Source: Marinobacter sp. ELB17 (GTDB lineage: Bacteria; Pseudomonadota; Gammaproteobacteria; Pseudomonadales; Oleiphilaceae). From it: a DNA stretch of 64,000 nt. How positions within the stretch are numbered: the first letter of the stretch is position 1; the number at the start of each line of letters is the position of its first letter. The stretch covers positions 1-64,000 of the forward strand of contig NZ_AAXY01000010.1 in assembly GCF_000169375.1 (NCBI RefSeq), written 5' to 3'. Positions 15,038 through 23,329 of the stretch are shown here, in pieces. The notes under the pieces were generated by a model that did no database searches, was not told where the DNA came from, and saw only the letters and a list, made by a program, of their open reading frames with translations. Position numbers and translations under genes: made by a program.

Positions 15038-15948
15038 TGGGTCACCCAGTCAACTTGCAGCCGCTCCACCAGGGCATTGATCATCAGGGCACTGTTCTGC
15101 TGGGCCTCATGGGTCATCCGGGTGTAGCGGGCGGTGGTTACCGGGCTGGCGTGGCCGAGCAGAGTCTGAATCGAGCGCAGGTTCACCCCATTTTCCAGCA
15201 GATGGGTGGCAAAGCTGTGGCGCAGGGAGTGAATGTGAACATGCTTGCGGATACCGCAGTCCAGGGCGACCTGCTTGATGGCCTTCTGCACCCCACCCCG
15301 GGCCATCACCCGGGGCTTGCCGGAGGTGGCAACCGACGCATACGGCGGGTGCCACCCGGGAAACAGCAGGTCTGGATGACGGTGAGTGGCCCAATAGCGC
15401 CGCAAGGCCTTGAGTGTCATCAGCGGTAAAGGCACGAAGCGATCCTTCTTGCCCTTGCCACAGCGCACATGCACCCGCATCAGGTGACTGTCGACATCGG
15501 CGATGGTCAGGTTCAGGGACTCGCTCAGTCGCAGGCCCAGACTGTAGGTGGTGAGGAAATAGACCTGATAACTGAGTTTGCGTGTGCGACTGATCAGGCG
15601 CTCGACCTCCTTCAGGGAGAGCACGTCCTGCAGGGTCTGAACCTTGGGGGCCTTGACGATAGGGACGTATTCCCAGGGCTTGCCCAGTACATACTGATAG
15701 AAACTCTGCAACGCATTGCGGGCAATCTTGACCAGACTCCAGGACCGATGCTCGACCAGATGCATGAAATACTGCTGGAGCTGATCGGTGCTAAGCTGAT
15801 CGGGACAGGTCTCGAAATAGTCGCAGACCTGTCGCAGGCAACGGGTGTACAGATCGATGGTCTTGGGGCTTTTGCCGCGCAGGGTGAGTTCGGTGAGGTA
15901 GCGTTGGTGCAGAGCTTGAAAACGAGCGTGTTCGTTAGCGTTCATCAC
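15034..15948 (-). CDS. Tyrosine recombinase of the IS91-type element
   Basis: The 304-residue protein has a SAM-like N-terminal core-binding domain and a C-terminal catalytic domain. Catalytic residues visible are Arg in GLRLSESLNL, the HSLRHSFATHLL block, the LLGHAS histidine and the final Tyr in TARYTR. It is upstream of and translationally coupled to the transposase (ATGA overlap), an association seen in some IS91 relatives. All catalytic residues are present, so it may be active. Confidence 0.88.
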   Translation of the reverse strand: MMNANEHARFQALHQRYLTELTLRGKSPKTIDLYTRCLRQVCDYFETCPDQLSTDQLQQYFMHLVEHRSWSLVKIARNALQSFYQYVLGKPWEYVPIVKAPKVQTLQDVLSLKEVERLISRTRKLSYQVYFLTTYSLGLRLSESLNLTIADVDSHLMRVHVRCGKGKKDRFVPLPLMTLKALRRYWATHRHPDLLFPGWHPPYASVATSGKPRVMARGGVQKAIKQVALDCGIRKHVHIHSLRHSFATHLLENGVNLRSIQTLLGHASPVTTARYTRMTHEAQQNSALMINALVERLQVDWVTQ

Positions 15949-16026
15949 ACTTCTCCTGACAGGCCCTCCGAAATGGAAGGGGTCAGAGAAGTACAGTCGA
16001 ATTTGACCTCTGCCGCATAGCGGCTT

Positions 16027-16107
16027 CGTTCAACAAATCGCTTAAGTTCGTTCCGGGCCTTCGGCCTTCCACCGGATGCGCTAAAGCACGCCGTTTAGCT
16101 TCGCGTT
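16027..16107 (+). other. attC site 4
   Basis: The site runs from the CGTTCAAC core to GTT at 16105-16107, with paired arms (CGTTCCGGGCC, GGCCTTCCACCGGA and a right-hand block) clearly similar to attC site 2. The end of the core is replaced by an IS1182-like terminal repeat, as at site 2. Confidence 0.7.
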
Positions 16108-16120
16108 GAGGCTGTAGAAA
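16108..16120 (+). mobile_element. Terminal-repeat remnant of a second IS1182-like copy
   Basis: Directly after GTT of attC site 4 come 13 bases (GAGGCTGTAGAAA) identical to the left end of the IS1182 element at 11474. The sequence then diverges and the RAYT remnant starts at 16131. It looks like the end of another copy inserted at the same place in a different attC and later deleted. Confidence 0.55.
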
Positions 16121-16130
16121 CGTGCCTGCC

Positions 16131-16321
16131 GGGGTCAGGTCTTGTGTTTTGCCCCTGGCTTGCCCTTTCGTTGTAGTCCTCTCAGTTTATCCTGCCGCAA
16201 TTAGAACCAAGGAAGGAACCAGGGAACGGCCAGACCGCTGCGACGGGAATTTGCCGGTGCGTTGTACCATGTAGCGTCTCGCGTAAGCCGGATTATTCGA
16301 GAGGAAAAACGCAAGATCAAA
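16131..16321 (+). pseudogene. RAYT transposase remnant: 5' end fused to 3' end (copy 2)
   Basis: The element end (GGGGTCAGGTCTTGTGTTTT) and its leader lead to a peptide TARPLRREFAGALYHVASR (16226-16282), the N-terminus of a Y1 REP-associated transposase. It is joined in frame to VSRIIREEKRKIK, its extreme C-terminus. Almost the whole gene has been deleted. The end is fused to IS66 sequence at about 16321. Confidence 0.7.
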
Positions 16322-16691
16322 GCGTTGAGTGCGGAGCAGCGTTACCGCAGTCGTCAGGAACTGAGTCTGCCCGGACTGAGCACACTGAAGACTTGGCTAG
16401 AGGCCAACGCAGGCAGGGTTGCAAAGGGCAGCCTGACCCGTACCGCCATGGATTATACGTTGAACCAATGCCCACCTTGGTGGGTTACTGCGAACGGGGC
16501 GACCTACAGATCAGCAACGTGTTACTCCCTGGTCGAGAACCGCGAAAGCCAACAGCTTGGAACCCTCGGCTTATATACAACATGTGCTGGCGCGCGTTGC
16601 CGAGGCTGACACGTTGGAGAAGCTGGAGGCACTGTTGCCATGGAACGTCGACCTAGAACGAACCTCAAAAAAAGTGGCGCAACTCGATTGA
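16312..16691 (+). pseudogene. IS66 transposase (TnpC) C-terminal remnant
   Basis: The stretch encodes ALSAEQRYRSRQEL, LSTLKTWLEANAGRVAKG and then, after a deletion and frame changes, CYSLVE, VLARVAEADTLEKLEALLPW and the final KVAQLD stop. This is the C-terminal third of an IS66 TnpC with about 30 codons missing around 16526. A longer copy of the same region lies at 21780-22228. Confidence 0.7.
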
Positions 16692-16847
16692 AGACAAGAG
16701 TGGCGATTTAGCGGCGCTTACCCTCTTTCTTGCTATACAGATTCACAAATCTGAACTATGACTAATAATAGCTGCAGGCGCTGTACATAAACTGCACAGT
16801 CCATCAATGGGCTAAACCTATATTCGGTATGTCGTAGGGAGAACAAC

Positions 16848-18107
16848 ATGGCTGGTAAATTTTCACGAAGGGCATTTCTGCAGGGCACCGTGCTCGGTTC
16901 CGGTGCCCTGGTTCTGGGGGCGCCGGCTGTTTCTGCCCAGGCGCAGGGCAAAACTATTCGTTGCGGTGTGGTGACTTCGCTTTCCGGGGATAACCGGTTT
17001 GGCGGCAACCTTACTCGGCGGGGATACGACTTGTGGGCGGAGGAAATCAACAAACTCGGTGGAGTAGAGATAGCCGGCGAGCGCTATCCTGTGGAAATGT
17101 TTTATGGTGATGCGCAATCACGTCCGGCCTCGGGTGCTGACGCTGCGGTGCGGTTGATTATCCAAGACAAGGTTGATGTGCTGTTTGGCCCTTATACGTC
17201 GGGCGTAACGCTGGCGGTTCAGCCAATCAGTGCGAAATATCAGGTGCCGATGATCTCAGGCTCGGCGGAATCCCCCAATGTCTGGCTGCCGAAGCCGCCT
17301 TTCAACTTCGGCATGATACCGGCGGTGGACCTTACTTCCGGTAAATCGATCAAGGTACTTGCCGAGAGTCTTGGTTCACAGGCGAAATCAGCAGCGGTGA
17401 TTGGTGTCGATGAGCCTTTTTCCAAAGAAACGGCGGAAGGCTTTCGCAACGGCGTGCAAGAAGCTGGTCTGGAGCTGAAGCGTTTCGAGCTGTTCCCGGC
17501 CAATGCGGACCTTACGCCCGTCATCTCCAAGCTCAAGGCTGACAATCCCGACATTGTCGCCGTTGGCGGCCATGAAAGTGTCTTTATAAATTTCATCAAT
17601 ACGGCGCAGTCTCTCGATTACAGGCCGAAAGCACTCATCATGCATTATGGTGTGACCTCGGCGGCTTTCATCAATCAGTTGGGTGAAGAAGCCAACGGCG
17701 TGCTCGGCGTGTCAGTCTGGACGGCGGGGCTACCTTACCGTGATGATTTGTTCGGCACCGCCAGCGACTATTCTGAACTTTCGTTTACACGGTGGGGCAC
17801 CCGTCCTGACTATACCGAGGCTGCGTGTTCCGCCAGTGGCCTGGTACTCCAGGATGCGGCCCGTCGGCTCGGCAAGGCACCGCCTTGGGATCAGCAAACC
17901 CGGGTGGAGTTGACGAAAGCCATTGAAGACACCGACATTGAAACCTTCTATGGCCCTGTCGCCTTTGCAAAAGAAGGGGATCACTTTCACAACAATATTA
18001 AGCCAGTACCCGTTGTTGTTCAGATCAAGGGCGGCAATGTGGTACCCGTTGCCCCGAGCGGTGCATCGGAAGGAGAGCTGCTATACCCCATGCCCGGTGC
18101 GTCCTGA
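16848..18107 (+). CDS. ABC transporter substrate-binding protein (branched-chain amino-acid type)
   Basis: The 419-residue protein carries a twin-arginine-like signal (SRRAFLQ) followed by a hydrophobic core ending in AVSAQAQG, so export through Tat is likely. The mature part has the type I periplasmic binding fold of the LivJ family (IRCGVVTSLSGDNRFGGN, RRGYDLWAEEINKLGG, LFGPYTSGVT). It would capture an amino acid, amide or related ligand for the permeases encoded just downstream. GGGAG lies 10 bases before the ATG. The exact ligand cannot be inferred. Confidence 0.87.
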   Translation: MAGKFSRRAFLQGTVLGSGALVLGAPAVSAQAQGKTIRCGVVTSLSGDNRFGGNLTRRGYDLWAEEINKLGGVEIAGERYPVEMFYGDAQSRPASGADAAVRLIIQDKVDVLFGPYTSGVTLAVQPISAKYQVPMISGSAESPNVWLPKPPFNFGMIPAVDLTSGKSIKVLAESLGSQAKSAAVIGVDEPFSKETAEGFRNGVQEAGLELKRFELFPANADLTPVISKLKADNPDIVAVGGHESVFINFINTAQSLDYRPKALIMHYGVTSAAFINQLGEEANGVLGVSVWTAGLPYRDDLFGTASDYSELSFTRWGTRPDYTEAACSASGLVLQDAARRLGKAPPWDQQTRVELTKAIEDTDIETFYGPVAFAKEGDHFHNNIKPVPVVVQIKGGNVVPVAPSGASEGELLYPMPGAS

Positions 18108-18204
18108 CCGAGTCTGCATGTGGCAGTGCAAGACGGCACGCCCTCCGGATACACCGGGAGCGTGCCTTCTAAGGAAGCGGTAAACACCTTTCGGGAGTGG
18201 CGCC

Positions 18205-19077
18205 TTGGACCTATTTCTGCAAGCCATCGTTAACGGGGTATTGATAGGCGGGATATTGATCTGCCTGACCGTTGGTTTCCAACTGACGTTCGGCGTCTTG
18301 CATGTCATCGACTTCGCGGTCGGTGGATGGGTGATGCTGGGTGGCTATGCCGCGTACTGGTTAGTGGCGTTGGCCGGTATTGATCCGTTCATCAGCATTT
18401 TTTTTGTGTTCGCTCTGTTTGCCCTTATTGGTCGGGCAATAGGGCCTTTGATCTATCACGTGCGAACCAGTCGTTACGCCCGACCGGACCTGATGGCCCT
18501 CGCCTTTACCTTTGGTCTTTTCCTGCTGATGCGCGGTGGCGCGCTCTGGCTGTGGTCCTATAATAGCCGAAACGTCGAATCGGTATTTTCCGGCGAATTT
18601 TTAACCGTCGGGTCTGTCACTATTCCCTTGTTGCGCCTGAGTGCCTTTTTAATGGCTATTCTCATCAGCCTCGGGGTTTTCCTGCTCCTCTACCGAACCC
18701 GTTTTGGCATGGCAGTCCGGGCGGTTGCTCAAAACCGGGACCATGCCGGGTTGATGGGTGTCGACGTAAAGCGGGTTTCGGCCTACGTCTATGGGCTCTA
18801 TACCGGAATAACGGCTTCGGCGGGCGTTCTAATCGCCACGATCTACTCCGTAAACCCTTCCGTCGGCGTGCGCTATACCTTGTTTGCCTTCTTCGTTGCG
18901 GTGCTGGCTGGCCTGGGGTCCGTGGGGGGTGTCCTGATTGCAGGGCTCGCCCTCGGGCTATTGGAATCTTTAGCGTCCACCTATGTCGGCAGCCGCTATT
19001 CATTGTTGATTGTATTCGGAGTACTGTTTTTGGTACTGCTGGTCGCGCCAAAGGGGGTTCTTGGCCGTGGCATCTAA
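18205..19077 (+). CDS. Branched-chain amino-acid-type ABC permease (LivH-like)
   Basis: The 290-residue protein has about eight membrane helices and the LivH pattern: VNGVLIGGILICLTVGFQL at the N-terminus, GVDVKRVSAYVYGL, and the AGLGSVGGVLIAGLALGLLE loop. It forms the inner-membrane channel with the LivM-like protein encoded next. An ATG-like leucine or GTG start is also possible; the TTG at 18205 follows a GGGAG site. The stop overlaps the next gene. Confidence 0.88.
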   Translation: MDLFLQAIVNGVLIGGILICLTVGFQLTFGVLHVIDFAVGGWVMLGGYAAYWLVALAGIDPFISIFFVFALFALIGRAIGPLIYHVRTSRYARPDLMALAFTFGLFLLMRGGALWLWSYNSRNVESVFSGEFLTVGSVTIPLLRLSAFLMAILISLGVFLLLYRTRFGMAVRAVAQNRDHAGLMGVDVKRVSAYVYGLYTGITASAGVLIATIYSVNPSVGVRYTLFAFFVAVLAGLGSVGGVLIAGLALGLLESLASTYVGSRYSLLIVFGVLFLVLLVAPKGVLGRGI

Positions 19078-20044
19078 CCCTGGCGAAGTTCGTGGTTATT
19101 TATTTCGATTGGCAGCCATTGCGGTCTGCCTGTTGGCATTGGCAGTGGTTCCCGCCTTCGTCGATCCCTACAGCCTGCGCATTGTCACTGGCGCATTGAT
19201 GTGGGCTGGTTTGGCTTGCGCCTGGAATATTGTCGGCGGTTACGCCGGCTACATAAGTTTCGGTCATTCCGCATTTTTTGGCATTGGTGCTTACACAACG
19301 GCAATACTCATGCAGTCCGGCATTGGGATGCCATTTCTGGCGACCCTTCTGCCCAGCGTTGTTGTTGCAATGATTGTGGCGGCTATCATCGGCGGCCCCA
19401 CGATGCGCCTGCGTGGTGCCTACTTTGCCATCGCGACCTGGGCATTTGCGGAGATGTTGATTCAGCTGGCCACCATACTGGATGTGACTGGTGGGACTGC
19501 CGGCCTTTCATTGCCAGCCTATCTGAACGAATTTTTCTTTTACTACACGATGCTGGCGGCAGCGGCAGCAAGCTTTCTCGGTGTCTGGTATCTGATTGAG
19601 TACACCCGCTTCGGATTCCGCCTCAAGGCATTGCGTGATCATGAGCCTGCGGCTGAGGCTATGGGTATCCGTACCAACCTGGTGAAGGTGCAGGCGTTCG
19701 CCCTGTCGGCCGCGATCACCGCGCTGTTTGGCAGTGTGTTCGCCTACTGGACCACTTATATTGATCCACATTCAGTGTTGGGGCCTGACATTACGGACCA
19801 GATGGTGGTCATGGTTTTGCTGGGTGGGCTGGGCACCATTTGGGGGCCTGCTTTGGGCGCGGTTGTGTTGTGGATGACCAACCGCTATATCTGGTCCACT
19901 TTCGGAGATACTGTGGTGTACCTTCCCATCCTCGGTTTGATCATTGCGATGGTGGTGCTCTTCCTGCCCAATGGATTGATTAGTCTCATTGTTGGGCGTC
20001 GGCGTGGGCGTGAACTGATTTCGCGTATTCTTCGCAAGCTCTAG
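19067..20044 (+). CDS. Branched-chain amino-acid-type ABC permease (LivM-like)
   Basis: The open frame begins at 19010, but the GTG at 19067 is the likely start: it overlaps the livH-like stop by 11 bases and gives the normal N-terminus. About 325 residues with 8-9 helices include GGYAGYISFGHSAFFGIGAY and LLGGLGTIWGPALGAVV, hallmarks of LivM. It is the second channel subunit of the transporter. Confidence 0.88.
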   Translation: MASNPGEVRGYLFRLAAIAVCLLALAVVPAFVDPYSLRIVTGALMWAGLACAWNIVGGYAGYISFGHSAFFGIGAYTTAILMQSGIGMPFLATLLPSVVVAMIVAAIIGGPTMRLRGAYFAIATWAFAEMLIQLATILDVTGGTAGLSLPAYLNEFFFYYTMLAAAAASFLGVWYLIEYTRFGFRLKALRDHEPAAEAMGIRTNLVKVQAFALSAAITALFGSVFAYWTTYIDPHSVLGPDITDQMVVMVLLGGLGTIWGPALGAVVLWMTNRYIWSTFGDTVVYLPILGLIIAMVVLFLPNGLISLIVGRRRGRELISRILRKL

Positions 20045-20054
20045 GAGTGGAATT

Positions 20055-20801
20055 ATGTCGTCCCCTGCGATTAAGACATCCTCCACGGATAAATCACCGC
20101 TGGTCCTGGAGTCGGTCGTCAAACGTTTCGGTGGGGTTACCGCGGTTGCCGGCGTCAGTCTGGTGGTAGCACCGGGTGAGGTGGTCGGTGTGATCGGGCC
20201 GAATGGTAGCGGAAAGTCCACACTGTTCAGTCTGGCGGCAGGGGGGCAGCCAGCGGATGAAGGGCGTATTTGGCTTGATGGTGTTGATGTCACGGGTCAG
20301 CCAACCTGGCGTATCGCTCGCTCGGGCATAGGGCGGACATTTCAAATCCCCTCTCTGTTCGACAACATGAGCGTGCGTGAAAACTTGTTGGCCGCGGCCG
20401 TCGAGGGTGACTGGAAAGGCGCACCACGCAGGGCCGAGGAAGTAGCGGAGATGCTTCAGATCACGCACGTTATCAATAATCTGGCCTCGGAGCTGTCCGG
20501 GGGGCAGCAGAAGCTTCTTGAATTTGGCCGGGTGTGCATGCGCGACCCAAAAGTGATTTTGCTTGATGAGGTCACCGCGGGTGTTCATCCAAATATCCGT
20601 CGCATTATTCTGGATGCCATACGGCGCCTTCGCCAGACCGGTATAACCTTCCTGATTATCGAGCACGACATGGAAATGGTGCGTGAGATATGTGACCGAC
20701 TCATTGTTATGAATATGGGTGAGGTTGTGGCCGAAGGCACCTTCGAAGAAATAGCGAGCAACGTCGAAGTTCAACATGCCTACTTGGGACGGCAGTCATG
20801 A
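20055..20801 (+). CDS. ABC transporter ATP-binding protein (LivG-like)
   Basis: The 248-residue ATPase has Walker A (GPNGSGKST, residues 54-62), a Q-loop region, signature LSGGQQ and Walker B (VILLDEV), then EHDM with the switch His. Features such as TFQIPSLFDNMSVRENL and HPNIRRII fit the LivG group. The Walker B triad ends DEV rather than the commoner DEP. It overlaps the next gene by 4 bases (ATGA) and powers the permeases upstream. Confidence 0.9.
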   Translation: MSSPAIKTSSTDKSPLVLESVVKRFGGVTAVAGVSLVVAPGEVVGVIGPNGSGKSTLFSLAAGGQPADEGRIWLDGVDVTGQPTWRIARSGIGRTFQIPSLFDNMSVRENLLAAAVEGDWKGAPRRAEEVAEMLQITHVINNLASELSGGQQKLLEFGRVCMRDPKVILLDEVTAGVHPNIRRIILDAIRRLRQTGITFLIIEHDMEMVREICDRLIVMNMGEVVAEGTFEEIASNVEVQHAYLGRQS

Positions 20802-21517
20802 GCGAGGCGCTCAAAGTTGTCGATCTGACTACCGGTTACGGTAAGCAGGAGATCGTTCATAGTATCTCCCTAACGGCGCAGCCGGGCCACATCACCTGCG
20901 TGTTTGGCCCCAATGGCAGTGGCAAATCCACCGTGATCAAGGGCATAGCCGGGTTGCTGCCGCCGTGGGCAGGAAAGATAACGTTGGGCGATACTGATCT
21001 CACCGGGCTTCCTGTCCATGAGGTGGTTCGCAAAGGCATCGTGATGATGCCTCAGGGTGGCGGTGTGTTCCCCCGGTTTTCAGTAATGGAAAATCTGCGA
21101 ATGGGTGGCTATTCGCTGACGAATACCCGTGACGTTGAGGATCGCATCGAAACATTGATCGCGGACTATCCGAACCTGCAACGACGACGCAACGTTGCGG
21201 CGGGCTCGCTTTCCGGTGGTGAGCAAATGATGGTGGCAATCGCCCGGGCACTGGTGCCGAATCCAGCTTTCGTGATGCTGGATGAGCCTTCAGCGGGCCT
21301 TTCGCCTGCCTTGGTCAATGAGACCATGGACAGAGTACAGGCTTTACGCGAACGCGGTGTTGGAGTGATCATGATCGAGCAGAATATTCGGGAGGCGCTT
21401 CCGGTGGCGGACAGTGTTTATATTTTTGCAGGTGGAAAAAATAAGTTTTCTGGCACCAGAGACGATATACGAAGCGACGAACACCTCATGTCGATTTACA
21501 TGGGTGGTAGTGATTAG
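20798..21517 (+). CDS. ABC transporter ATP-binding protein (LivF-like)
   Basis: The 239-residue ATPase has Walker A (GPNGSGKST), LSGGEQ signature, Walker B (FVMLDEPSAGLSP) and IEQN in place of the usual EHD switch, as is typical of LivF. It ends the five-gene operon starting at 16848. Its stop lies within the 3' end of a minus-strand TatD fragment. Confidence 0.9.
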   Translation: MSEALKVVDLTTGYGKQEIVHSISLTAQPGHITCVFGPNGSGKSTVIKGIAGLLPPWAGKITLGDTDLTGLPVHEVVRKGIVMMPQGGGVFPRFSVMENLRMGGYSLTNTRDVEDRIETLIADYPNLQRRRNVAAGSLSGGEQMMVAIARALVPNPAFVMLDEPSAGLSPALVNETMDRVQALRERGVGVIMIEQNIREALPVADSVYIFAGGKNKFSGTRDDIRSDEHLMSIYMGGSD

Positions 21518-21685
21518 GTTTGCCGAAACACACTCGCAGGCTGTTCTGGTAGGTGGTCTTTACCACTTCATCGAGTGGCAGCTCTTTTACCTCGGCGACT
21601 TTCTCCGCCACAAAAGGAATGTAGAACGGCGCGTTTTCCTTGCCCCGGTAAGGCACCGGAGTCAGAAGTTCCTCGGAAGTTCCTC
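21486..21685 (-). pseudogene. C-terminal fragment of a TatD-family metal-dependent hydrolase
   Basis: The minus strand encodes LTPVPYRGKENAPFYIPFVA then EKVAEVKELPLDEVVKTT and YQNSLRVCFGKP. This is the conserved C-terminal part of TatD/YcfH hydrolases, in which Asp precedes APYLTPVPYRG. The upstream nine-tenths are missing, cut by the RAYT remnant at 21686. The 3' end overlaps the livF-like gene. Confidence 0.6.
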
Positions 21686-21770
21686 GGGGTCAGGTCTTGC
21701 GTTTTGCCTCTCGAATAATCCGGCTTACGCGAGAATAATGCAGCCCAAAGAAATCGCCGATCTGCTTCAT
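21686..21770 (-). pseudogene. RAYT transposase C-terminus remnant (copy 3)
   Basis: On the minus strand, 26 codons from ATG at 21770 read MKQIGDFFGLHYSRVSRII then REAKRKT and a TGA stop, followed by the element tip CCTGACCCC. This is the intact C-terminal helix-turn-helix tail of a REP-associated Y1 transposase. The end sequence read inward (GGGGTCAGGTCTTGCG) matches the 5' ends at 2916, 16131 and 29293, so both ends of the family share terminal sequence. Confidence 0.7.
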
Positions 21771-21779
21771 GCCGTGTCC

Positions 21780-22228
21780 ACCGGGTTCATCCGCTGGGCA
21801 AGTGCACGGCCACCACCTCTTTGCTGGCTTACATCATCACCTCAAAATACGCCGAGGGCCTGCCTCTGTATCGTTTGGAGCACATGTTCAAACGCTTGGG
21901 TCATGAGCTCAGCCGCACCAGCATGGCACACTGGGTTATCTACCTGGATGACGTGTTCAAACCGCTGATACGCCATCGAACGTAAAATCACAGCGTTGAG
22001 TGCGGAGCAGCGTTACCGTATTTGTCAGGAACTGAGTGTACCCGGACTGAACACTCTGAAGACCTGGCTGGAGGCCAACGCAGGCAAGGTTGCAAAGGGC
22101 ACCCTGACACATACTGCGATGGATTATCCGTTGAACCAATGGCCCGCCTTGGTGGGCTACTGCGAACGAGGCGACCTACAGATCAGCAACGTGCTGGCCG
22201 AAAACGCCATCCGTCCATTCGCACTGGA
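21780..22228 (+). pseudogene. IS66 transposase (TnpC) fragment, left part
   Basis: The DNA encodes SLLAYIITSKYAEGLPLYRL, HMFKRLGHELSRTSMAHWV, LDDVFKPLI, then after a deletion ALSAEQRYRICQELSVPGLN and CERGDLQISNVLAENAIRPF. These are consecutive parts of IS66 TnpC, with a frame change near 21980. The gene breaks at the left edge of RIT element 1 and resumes at 25696 with KAWLFADTSQGARASATCY. Confidence 0.7.
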
Positions 22229-22247
22229 TCGAAATTATCTGCACCCG

Positions 22248-22325
22248 ATAATTATGCAAGGTTCGTCGGAACACAAGCGGTATTTTCAGGGGCGGAGCGC
22301 GAGCGGAGGTTTGCATAATTTCAGA
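22248..22325 (+). repeat. Left terminal repeats of RIT element 1
   Basis: ATAATTATGCAAGGTT at 22248-22263 is exactly the complement of 25640-25655 at the other end. A second, inverted partial copy (GGTTTGCATAATTT) lies at 22307-22320, giving a long imperfect palindrome within the end itself. Confidence 0.75.
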
Positions 22326-23329
22326 GACTTTCCAGGAACTGGAGGAGTGCGTCCGTCGGGCGGTAGCGCTTGTGCTGGGTCGCAGGTGGGGTGATGGCGG
22401 CAAGGGCCCGCTCCTTCATGCCCATGTCCGCTTCGACATAGCCGTGAGTGGTGACGGGGCTTTCGTGACCGAGCCACAACGCGATCACGGTCAGATCGAC
22501 GCCCGCCTGCAACAGGTGCATGGCCGTCGTATGGCGCCAGGTATGCGGCGAGATCCTGCGGCCTGCTAACTGTGGACACATCTTTGTCGCGGTGCTGACG
22601 GCCAGGTTCAGTCGTTCGGCCACATTGGTGCGCGTCATTGGCAATCCGCTGCGGTTTGGAATGAGGGGTTGCTCGACATGCAAGTCGGCGTATTTTAGCC
22701 ACTGCCGGATTTCCTTCGCCGTTTCCTTCCATAGAGGCACGGTTCGTTGTTTGCGGCCCTTGCCATGTAGGCGCACAGAGGCGGTTGCCGCCAACGTGAT
22801 ATCGGCCACCCGGATGCCGATCAGTTCGGAAACCCGAGCGCCGGTGTTGTAAAGCACCGTGAGCATGGCGGTGTCGCGGCGCCCGCACCAGGTCGTTATA
22901 CCCGGGGCTGCAAGCAGCGCGCGAACCTCGTCGCGAGACAGAACTCAAGCATGGGTCGTTCGAAGCGTTTCATAGTATCGCGAGAATCTGTTGTGCAAGA
23001 TGCAGAGCTGGCGGCGCTTGTGAGGCGACGTAGTGGGCAAAGGCACGAACCGCCGCCAATCTTGCATTGCGCGTGCGAATGGTGTTGTGCCGTTCGGTCT
23101 CGAGATGCGTGAGGAAATTCAGCACCAAGGCCGCATCGACATCGCACAGTGCCAGCATGGCAGGTGGCTTGCCCGTTGCGCGTCCCACATAGTTCAGCAA
23201 GAGCTTGAAGGTATCGCGATAGGCAGCGACTGTTCGGGGGCTGACGTTCTGTTGCTGGATCAAGCGCTCGGCGAAGAAGCGCTGGAGCAACGCGCCGAAT
23301 TCGGTGGGAGCGGTGAGCAAGGGGTTCAT
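22321..23329 (-). pseudogene. ritC: ritC tyrosine recombinase of RIT 1, frameshifted
   Basis: The gene starts at 23329 (ATGA overlap with the ritB stop) and encodes a normal core-binding domain to 22970, where it meets a stop. Other frames continue with RFERPMLEF and then, from about 22866, the catalytic domain: GARVSELIGI (Arg), HTWRHTTAMHLL, LWLGHE and the Tyr region. At least two frame changes lie between 22970 and 22870. The C-terminal half alone is open for 181 codons. Confidence 0.75.

Larger units (their letters stand above)
13780..15990 (-). mobile_element. IS91-family element (transposase plus tyrosine recombinase) inside a cassette
   Basis: Two coupled minus-strand genes encode a Y2 HUH transposase and a tyrosine recombinase, the two-gene layout of one IS91 subgroup. 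Limits are approximate because IS91 elements lack terminal inverted repeats. Flanking sequences are cassette DNA: GTTGGACG at 13761 and CGTTCAAC at 16027, which pair with one mismatch as the two ends of one cassette. The element therefore sits inside a fourth cassette whose original gene is not recognisable. Confidence 0.7.

Noticed and set aside
14147..15127. 326-residue plus-strand open frame opposite the IS91 transposase
   Set aside because: It is a shadow of the GC-rich minus-strand transposase, with low-complexity composition and no family match; the minus-strand genes have full catalytic motifs.
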